DNA from: Delftia acidovorans | GTDB lineage: Bacteria > Pseudomonadota > Gammaproteobacteria > Burkholderiales > Burkholderiaceae_C | Assembly (NCBI GenBank): GCA_031286585.1 | Contig: JAITUC010000029.1 | Location: 1-64,000, forward strand | Length of the DNA: 64,000 nt | Reading direction: 5' to 3' | Shown: piece after piece, positions 58,368-64,000 of the stretch | Layout: every line of letters begins with the position of its first letter | Position numbering within the stretch: the first letter of the stretch is position 1 | Notes under the pieces: generated by a model | The model's database searches: none | What the model was told of the DNA's origin: nothing | The model's input: only the letters and a program-made list of their open reading frames with translations | Made by a program: the position numbers and the translations under genes

Positions 58368-59234
58368 ATGCCCCGCCTGCACGCTCCCAGCAAGGATGAC
58401 AGCCGCCTGCTGCCACCTTTTGCCGCCCTGCCCGAGCGCTGCATCCACGTGCCCGCCACCGACGCCGAATTCGCGGCCGCGCGCGCCGCGTTGATGGCGG
58501 CGCCCGTGCTCGGCTTCGACACCGAGAGCAAGCCGCTGTTCCACGCCCACCAGACCGACACCGGCCCCCATGTGGTGCAGCTGGCCACCTGCGACCAGGC
58601 CTGGCTGCTGCAGCTGCACCATGCGCAGGCACGCGAGCTGGCGGCCGACGTGCTGGCCAGCGAGTCCATCTGCAAGGCCGGCTTCGGGCTGGACCATGAC
58701 CGCAGCGCGCTGCCCGCGCGCCTGGGCGTCGCGCTGCACAACGTGATCGACCTGGACCGCGTGTTCAAGCGCCACGGCTATGCCAGCTCGGTAGGCGTGC
58801 GCGCGGCCGTGGCCCTGGTGCTGGGGCAGAACTTCCACAAGTCCAAGAAGATCTCCACCTCTAACTGGGCCGCACCGCAGTTGAGCCTGGCCCAGCGCCA
58901 CTACGCGGCCAACGACGCCCACGGAGCCGCCATGGTGCATGCTGCCCTGCCCGCCTGGGAACAGCGCCAGCCGGCCGTGGCCCAGCCGCCCGCCAGGCCC
59001 GCAAGACCTGCCAGGCCTGCGCCTGAACCCCGCGGCCCCGGCAGTTCCAGCGGCCCGCGGGAACCACGCAGGCCCCACGCGCCACGCGAGCAGGACGCGC
59101 CGCGCGAGCAGCATGTGTTGCACGAGTCGCACCAGCCACCTGCGCCGCGCGAGTCCGGCGCCCCACGCTCATCGCCACGCCCGTCCCGCACCCCACGCCT
59201 GCTGCAGGCGCCGGTCACACCGGGCAAGCCCTAG
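58368..59234 (+). CDS. RNase D-type 3'-5' exonuclease domain protein with disordered tail
   Basis: Residues 40-200 form a DEDDy exonuclease domain: Asp51 and Glu53 in LGFDTES, an Asp in CKAGFGLDHDRSAL near 109, and the YxxxD of HYAANDA near 185. The last 90 residues are low complexity, rich in Pro, Arg and Ala, and probably disordered. No HRDC domain is seen, so this is not standard RNase D. The ATG at 58368 begins MPRLHAPSKDD. The TAG stop overlaps the stop of the convergent cyclase gene. The 261-base gap before it holds no other gene I can support. Confidence 0.82.
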   Translation: MPRLHAPSKDDSRLLPPFAALPERCIHVPATDAEFAAARAALMAAPVLGFDTESKPLFHAHQTDTGPHVVQLATCDQAWLLQLHHAQARELAADVLASESICKAGFGLDHDRSALPARLGVALHNVIDLDRVFKRHGYASSVGVRAAVALVLGQNFHKSKKISTSNWAAPQLSLAQRHYAANDAHGAAMVHAALPAWEQRQPAVAQPPARPARPARPAPEPRGPGSSSGPREPRRPHAPREQDAPREQHVLHESHQPPAPRESGAPRSSPRPSRTPRLLQAPVTPGKP

Positions 59235-60409
59235 GCGCCTTCTTCTTCCTGCACCAGCCGCACCCGGTCGCGGCCTGCGCGCTTGGCCTCGTAGAGCATG
59301 GCGTCGGCGCGCGCCAGCGCCTGCTCCAGCGTCTGGCCCTGCGCCATCCAGGCCACGCCAAAGCTGGCCGTGATGCGCATGTCGTCGGGCAGCGCGCTGA
59401 AGCCCATCAGGCGCAGCTGGGTCTGTATGCGCCGGGTGATCGATTGCGCGGCCAGCGGGTCGGCGTGCGGCAGCAGGGCCACGAACTCCTCCCCGCCAAA
59501 GCGTGCAACCAGGTCCTGCTGGCGTGTGCTGCGCAGCAGCAGGCGCGCAAAGCGCTGCAGCACCTCGTCGCCCGCCGCATGGCCCCAGCCGTCGTTGACC
59601 CGCTTGAAATGGTCCAGGTCGCACACCAGTACGGCGGCCGACAGCTGCGGCTGCTCGGCCAGCCGGCGCTGCACGGCCTCCTTGAAGGCGCGCCGGTTCA
59701 GCAGCCCGGTCAGCGGATCGCGGTCGCGCTCCTCGTGCAACTCCTGCACGGTGTCGCGCACCGCTGCGGCCAGGAAGAGCATGGCAAACAGCAGGCCGAA
59801 CACCAGCAGGCTCAACTGCAGCGCCATCCACGAGGAAGAAATGCCCAGCCATTCGCCGGCAGCGCTGGCCGATACCGAGGCAGCACGTGGCGTCACCCAC
59901 AGCGTACGGACGAAAAAGCTCAGCGCAAAGACCACGAACACCCACAGCAGCGGCCGGTCCCAGCCTGTGCAGGGATGCCTGCGTGGCAGCCGCCACAGCG
60001 GCAGGGCCAGTTGCAGGCCCAGGCCGAAATTGAGCACATGCTGGCGCGCCTGGGCATCGGGCACGGCCCAGGCGTAATAACCCAGCACCACCAGCACCGC
60101 GCCGCCAAAGCCGGCCGCCAGCAGTGCATCCGGGCGCACGCCCTGGCGTATGGCCATGGCCTCGGTGATGAACCAGGCCGCGCACAGTTGCAGCGCAGCC
60201 GTCGTCAACGCATTGACGGGAACGGCCGCGGGGCGCTCCAGGATCTGCAGCAGCAGGGCCAGGCTGAAGCCAGTGAAAGCGAAGGACATGCTGCGCAACT
60301 CGCGCCGGGCACGCAGATGCCGCCAGCAGACATAGAAACAGCCGGCCAGCAGCAAGGTGCACAGGGGCACCGCCAGCGCCAGAAGATGTCTTGCTGTCAA
60401 CGTCACCAT
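59231..60409 (-). CDS. Membrane-bound diguanylate cyclase (GGDEF)
   Basis: This 392-residue protein has six or seven N-terminal membrane helices up to about residue 220 and then a GGDEF domain (about 230-392). The active site is GGEEF near residue 310, with an RQQD inhibitory site five residues before it, so it should make cyclic di-GMP under product inhibition. The sensor part is not a named family I can identify. The ATG at 60409 follows GGGGAG; the upstream TTG is too close to that site. It ends tail to tail with the exonuclease gene, sharing CTAG. Confidence 0.9.
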   Translation of the reverse strand: MVTLTARHLLALAVPLCTLLLAGCFYVCWRHLRARRELRSMSFAFTGFSLALLLQILERPAAVPVNALTTAALQLCAAWFITEAMAIRQGVRPDALLAAGFGGAVLVVLGYYAWAVPDAQARQHVLNFGLGLQLALPLWRLPRRHPCTGWDRPLLWVFVVFALSFFVRTLWVTPRAASVSASAAGEWLGISSSWMALQLSLLVFGLLFAMLFLAAAVRDTVQELHEERDRDPLTGLLNRRAFKEAVQRRLAEQPQLSAAVLVCDLDHFKRVNDGWGHAAGDEVLQRFARLLLRSTRQQDLVARFGGEEFVALLPHADPLAAQSITRRIQTQLRLMGFSALPDDMRITASFGVAWMAQGQTLEQALARADAMLYEAKRAGRDRVRLVQEEEGA

Positions 60410-60519
60410 CAACTCCCCGACGCAGTCTAGCGATCAGGTCACGTTCCCGCACACCGTTAACAAAATTACACAATCGCTCACGACCGGACCGATGCCAGGA
60501 CTGGCGCATATGTTCGTAA

Positions 60520-60534
60520 CCAACGCATCGTTGG
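60520..60534 (+). other. Small hairpin in the metY leader
   Basis: CCAACG (60520-60525) and CGTTGG (60529-60534) make a six-pair stem with a three-base loop, 70-85 bases before the metY ATG. I do not recognise a SAM or SAH riboswitch in this leader. Confidence 0.35.
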
Positions 60535-60603
60535 GTCGCGGCGGCCGGCGCGCCACAATGCCAACCGTCCTCCGCTTGTACAACTACAGAAAGGCAATCT
60601 TCC

Positions 60604-61893
60604 ATGCGCATTGAAACCCTGGCCGTCCACGCCGGCTACTCGCCCGACCCCACCACCAAGTCGGCCGCCGTGCCCATCTACCAGACCGTGGCCTACGCCT
60701 TCGACAGTGCCCAGCATGGCGCCGATCTGTTCGACCTCAAGGTGGCCGGCAACATCTACACGCGCATCATGAACCCCACCACCGACGTGCTGGAAAAGCG
60801 CGTCGCGGCGCTGGAAGGCGGCATTGCCGCCGTGGCCGTGGCCTCGGGCATGGCCGCCATCACCTATGCCATCCAGGCGATTGCCGAGGCCGGCGACAAC
60901 ATCGTCTCGGCCAGCACGCTCTACGGCGGCACCTACAACCTGTTCGCCCACACCTTCCCGCAGCAGGGCATCACCGTGCGCTTTGCCGATCCGCGCGACC
61001 CTGCCAGCTTCGCCCAGCACATCGACGAGAAGACCAAGGCCATCTTCATCGAGTCCATCGGCAACCCGCTGGGCAATGTCACCGACATCCGCGCCCTGGC
61101 CGACGTGGCCCATGCCCATGGCGTGCCGCTGATCGTGGACAACACCGTGCCCAGCCCCTACCTGCTGCGCCCCATCGAGCACGGCGCCGACATCGTCGTG
61201 CACTCGCTGACCAAGTACCTGGGCGGCCACGGCAACAGCGTGGGCGGCGCCGTCGTGGACAGCGGCAAGTTCCCCTGGGCCGAGCACAAGACACGCTTCA
61301 AGCGCCTGAACGAGCCCGATGTCAGCTACCACGGCGTGGTCTACACCGAGGCCCTGGGCGAGGCCGCCTACATCGGCCGCGTGCGCGTGGTGCCGCTGCG
61401 CAATACCGGCGCCGCCCTGTCGCCGCACAACGCCTTCCTCATCCTGCAGGGCATCGAGACGCTGGCCCTGCGCATGGACCGCATCTGCGAGAACACCCAG
61501 AAAATCGCCGAGACGCTGCAAAAGCATCCCAAGATCGAATGGGTGCGCTACGCCGGCCTGGAGGACCACCCCGACCACGCCCTGGTGAAGAAGCAGCTGG
61601 GCGGCCGTGCCTCGGGCATCCTCTCGTTCAGCCTCAAGAACGGCAGCGGCGACAGCGACACGCGCGCCGCCGGTGCGCGCTTCCTGGACGCGCTGCAGCT
61701 GTTCACGCGCCTGGTCAACATCGGCGACGCCAAGTCCCTGGCCACGCACCCGGCATCGACCACGCACCGCCAGCTGGACGCCGAGGAGCTTGCCAAGGCC
61801 GGCGTGACCGAAGGCATGGTGCGCCTGTCCGTGGGCATCGAGCACATCAGCGACCTGCTGGCCGACCTGGAGCAGGCGCTGGCCAAGGTCTGA
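60604..61893 (+). CDS. metY: O-acetylhomoserine sulfhydrylase (aminocarboxypropyltransferase)
   Basis: This 429-residue Cys/Met-metabolism PLP enzyme joins O-acetylhomoserine with sulfide to give homocysteine. The PLP lysine is in [13 protein letters not shown] near residue 205 and the phosphate-binding region in VASGMAAI near 80. The family signature is the N-terminal [16 protein letters not shown]. Length is that of MetY and longer than MetB/MetC. It is divergent from the cyclase gene, with AGAAAGG before the ATG. Confidence 0.92.
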   Translation: MRIETLAVHAGYSPDPTTKSAAVPIYQTVAYAFDSAQHGADLFDLKVAGNIYTRIMNPTTDVLEKRVAALEGGIAAVAVASGMAAITYAIQAIAEAGDNIVSASTLYGGTYNLFAHTFPQQGITVRFADPRDPASFAQHIDEKTKAIFIESIGNPLGNVTDIRALADVAHAHGVPLIVDNTVPSPYLLRPIEHGADIVVHSLTKYLGGHGNSVGGAVVDSGKFPWAEHKTRFKRLNEPDVSYHGVVYTEALGEAAYIGRVRVVPLRNTGAALSPHNAFLILQGIETLALRMDRICENTQKIAETLQKHPKIEWVRYAGLEDHPDHALVKKQLGGRASGILSFSLKNGSGDSDTRAAGARFLDALQLFTRLVNIGDAKSLATHPASTTHRQLDAEELAKAGVTEGMVRLSVGIEHISDLLADLEQALAKV

Positions 61894-61956
61894 TTGCCGC
61901 GCAAGGGCTGGCCGGACTGCGCTGCGGCCAGGTCCTTGCAGGCAGGCGCTGGCCTG

Positions 61957-63009
61957 TCAGCGCCGCTTGGCGCGCTCGCGCAGTTCCTGCGACGGGTAGA
62001 AGATCAGCGGATCGGGCCTGCGCTGCGGATTTGCGCAGGGCTCGATGGCATGGCCCTTGGGCGGTGCGCAGCGGGCCAGGTCGCGCAGCTGGGCCTGGGT
62101 GCGTTCGGCGTGGCGCGCGGCGGTCTCGCCTTCGGACGGACGGCTGCCGGGCACGATGAGGCGCAGCTCCATCTTGCGGATGGCAGGCTCCACGGCATAG
62201 GTGCCCTGGTACTGCATCACCACGCGGCGCTCGGCCAGGTCCACCGTGGCCAGCACGGCGCGCATGGGCACGGGAATCATGGCGCCCGACTGGTAGCGCA
62301 CCAGCACGAAGGGCGCGAAAGGCTTGGGAATCTTCAGCTCCAGTGTCTGGCCCTTGCCGCCGCGCGCATCGGCGCGCACGCGCAGTTGGCCCCCATCGGG
62401 CAGGTAGCGGTCCAGCCGCCAGCCCGTGGACACGCGCTGCGCCCCTACGCAGGGCGCGTAGTAGTACTCGGTGGCATCGGCATCCTTGCCGGTGTAGAGC
62501 ATCTGGGCACCTTCATGCTCGGTGAGCACCTTGGCGGCCACGTCCGCACCGTCGGCCCTGGCGCCGACCAGCGCGCCGCCCCGCACGAACACGCCCGTGT
62601 ACGGGAACCAGGTGGTGCGCTGGTTGGCCACGGCGCCATAGGGCTTGCATTCGGTGGACATGCTCTGGTCCTGCATGTCGGCCTGGGGCGCCATGGGCTC
62701 GCCGCCCTGGCCCCCGCCCTGGTCGGCCAGGCTCAGGCGGCCATCGGCCTCGATGGTGAACGTGGCCTTGGCCACCATGGAGTAGTAGCGGCCGGCGGCG
62801 TCTTCGCCGATCAGCAGCAGACTGGGCAGGGGCGTGAGGTTGGCGACCTCGGGTTCGGCGTGCGGCGCATCGGCCTGGGCCTTGGCAGGCTGCTCGGGCC
62901 GGGGCTGGTCCTGTGGCTGGCTGGGCGCCGGTGCCTGGGGCGGCGCCGTGGCGCAGCCGACAAGGACCAGGGACAGCGGCATGGCAAGAACAAGCGAACG
63001 CAACAACAT
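61957..63009 (-). CDS. Lipoprotein of unknown function, with a DUF2169-like segment
   Basis: This 350-residue protein begins with a type II signal peptide ending LVLVGC, so Cys19 should be lipidated. A Pro/Gln/Ala-rich linker of about 35 residues follows. The first part of the mature domain, MVAKATFTIEADGRLSLAD, resembles the start of DUF2169, a domain linked to type VI secretion genes; the match is by eye and weak further on. No secretion genes are near. The ATG at 63009 starts MLLRSLVLAMP. Confidence 0.75.
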   Translation of the reverse strand: MLLRSLVLAMPLSLVLVGCATAPPQAPAPSQPQDQPRPEQPAKAQADAPHAEPEVANLTPLPSLLLIGEDAAGRYYSMVAKATFTIEADGRLSLADQGGGQGGEPMAPQADMQDQSMSTECKPYGAVANQRTTWFPYTGVFVRGGALVGARADGADVAAKVLTEHEGAQMLYTGKDADATEYYYAPCVGAQRVSTGWRLDRYLPDGGQLRVRADARGGKGQTLELKIPKPFAPFVLVRYQSGAMIPVPMRAVLATVDLAERRVVMQYQGTYAVEPAIRKMELRLIVPGSRPSEGETAARHAERTQAQLRDLARCAPPKGHAIEPCANPQRRPDPLIFYPSQELRERAKRR

Positions 63010-63095
63010 GGAACTCCCTCGGATCATTGAGGCCGACGATGCTACTGCATGCGCCGGCGCGCGATGCAATGCCATGCAACGCGGCACGGGCAGGC

Positions 63096-64000
63096 TCAGG
63101 CCGGATCCCTGGCCAGCCGCAGGCCCGTCATCTGCCAGCGCGCCTGGGTGGGGAAGAAATTGCGGTAGCTGGCGCGCGCATGGCCGGGTGGCGTGAGGCA
63201 GGAGCCACCACGCAGCACGTACTGGTTGACCATGAACTTGCCGTTGTATTCACCCACCGCGCCCTCGGCCACCACAAAGCCCGGGTAGGCGGTGTAGGCC
63301 GACTGGGTCCACTCCCAGACCTCGCCCAGCGCATGGCTGCCGGGCTGCATGGCACGCGGGTGCACAGGGCCGGGCGGCTCGCCGTGCTCGGGGCGCTGCG
63401 CCATCTGCGCGGCAAGGGCCGCCTCCCATTCCGCCTCGGTGGGCAGGCGCGCGCCGGCCCAGCGCGCATAGGCATCGGCCTCGAAGTACGAGAGGTGGCA
63501 GACGGGCCTGCGCCCGTCCAGCGCCAGCGCGCCATGCAGGCTGAATTCCTGCCACATGCCGTCCATCACGCCACCGGCCTGGCGCCGCCAGTACCACGGG
63601 TGCTCCAGCTGCTGCGCGCAACGCCAGTCCCAGCCTTCGGCCAGCCACCACTGCGGCTGGGCATAGCCGCCATCCTTGACGAAGCGCAGGAACTCGGCAT
63701 TGCTCACGGGCCGCTGCGCCATCTCGCAGCCCTGCAGGAACACCTCGTGGCGCGGGCGCTCGTTGTCGAAGGCAAAGCCCTCGCCCGCATGGCCCACGGC
63801 GTGCATGCCGCGCGGCACGGTCAGCCACTGCAGCGGCGGCGGCAATCCACCGGGCTCTTGCGGCGCATGCGCGCCCTCTTCCTGCTCCCGGTACGCAGGC
63901 CACAGCGGGTGGCAGGACAGCAGGTGCTTGATGTCGGTCAGCAGCAGCTCCTGGTGCTGCTGCTCATGCTGCAGGCCCAGCTCCAGCAGCGCGGCCAGCC
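63096..64000 (-). CDS. egtB: EgtB-like ergothioneine/sulfoxide synthase, 5' end outside the window
   Basis: The frame is open to the right edge and 301 codons are visible. The first visible residues, LAALLELGLQHEQQHQELLL, hold the iron-ligand His cluster of the DinB-like half. After a linker the formylglycine-generating-enzyme-like half follows, with PVSNAEFLRFV, WYWRR, VCHLSYFEADAYARWAGARLP, EVWEWTQSAY, RGGSC and ASYRNFFP. This order is diagnostic of EgtB, which joins histidine betaine and a thiol through a sulfoxide. The partner methyltransferase egtD would be expected beyond the edge but is not seen. Confidence 0.9.
   Translation of the reverse strand, partial: LAALLELGLQHEQQHQELLLTDIKHLLSCHPLWPAYREQEEGAHAPQEPGGLPPPLQWLTVPRGMHAVGHAGEGFAFDNERPRHEVFLQGCEMAQRPVSNAEFLRFVKDGGYAQPQWWLAEGWDWRCAQQLEHPWYWRRQAGGVMDGMWQEFSLHGALALDGRRPVCHLSYFEADAYARWAGARLPTEAEWEAALAAQMAQRPEHGEPPGPVHPRAMQPGSHALGEVWEWTQSAYTAYPGFVVAEGAVGEYNGKFMVNQYVLRGGSCLTPPGHARASYRNFFPTQARWQMTGLRLARDPA

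Noticed and set aside
60412-60603. SAM or SAH riboswitch upstream of metY
   Set aside because: The leader has only a small six-pair hairpin; I could not see the conserved cores of known SAM or SAH riboswitches.

Overview
The window is made of two pieces from different bacteria, joined near 26,740-26,820. Positions 1 to about 26.75 kb read as an enteric genome, most like Klebsiella or Raoultella. The proteins are nearly identical in character to E. coli FdnGHI, YddG, NarU, NarZYWV and NhoA, in the same chromosomal neighbourhood; GC is moderate and REP-type enterobacterial repeats are present. From about 26.8 kb to the end the DNA is much richer in G+C, with the codon use and gene content of a Comamonadaceae beta-proteobacterium (Delftia/Acidovorax-like; the genus is inference). 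The join lies inside the LSGGQQQRVALARA signature of an ABC-transporter ATPase gene and yields one open hybrid frame. It most likely records a false assembly join through a conserved stretch, not a real chromosome.

Enteric part. On the minus strand lies fdnGHI, the respiratory formate dehydrogenase with an in-frame selenocysteine UGA; fdnI is cut by the window edge. Next is yddG, then a compact minus-strand block catB-catC-catA-benA-benB-benC-benD that converts benzoate through catechol and muconate to the enol-lactone. An IclR-family regulator is divergent from it across a region with a clean inverted repeat. The smvA efflux gene and its divergent TetR repressor smvR follow, with two matching operator-like sites between them. 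Then come narU and narZYWV (nitrate transport and nitrate reductase Z), nhoA, and a FbpABC-like ABC importer whose ATPase gene is severed by the join. Relative to the E. coli order fdn-yddG-narU-narZYWV-nhoA, the ben/cat/smv block sits between yddG and narU.

Beta-proteobacterial part. It begins with a second FbpABC-like operon (binding protein, permease, start of the ATPase). After that come an alpha/beta hydrolase, a penicillin-acylase-type Ntn hydrolase, a sterol-desaturase-family membrane enzyme, an LD-carboxypeptidase with a duplicated His/Cys-rich N-terminus, a TadA deaminase fused to a haloalkane-dehalogenase-like domain, a LivK-type binding protein, the rRNA hydroxylase RlhA, and an FdhF/YdeP-type molybdoenzyme with a small partner. 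The most coherent system is at 44.8-58.1 kb: a MalT/AlkS-like LuxR (LAL) regulator divergent from a nine-gene operon encoding a full beta-oxidation set. That operon has two acyl-CoA ligases, an acyl-CoA dehydrogenase, a 2,4-dienoyl-CoA reductase, two enoyl-CoA hydratases, a type-2 hydroxyacyl-CoA dehydrogenase, a thiolase and a CaiB/BaiF (racemase-type) protein. This suggests catabolism of an unsaturated and/or methyl-branched acid of unknown identity. The window ends with a DEDDy exonuclease-like protein, a membrane diguanylate cyclase, metY, a lipoprotein and a partial egtB.

I saw no CRISPR array, tRNA, rRNA, insertion sequence or prophage. No wholly unprecedented system is evident. The best leads are the LAL-controlled beta-oxidation cluster, the TadA fusion and the metal-binding LD-carboxypeptidase, all of which should be read with the chimeric join in mind.
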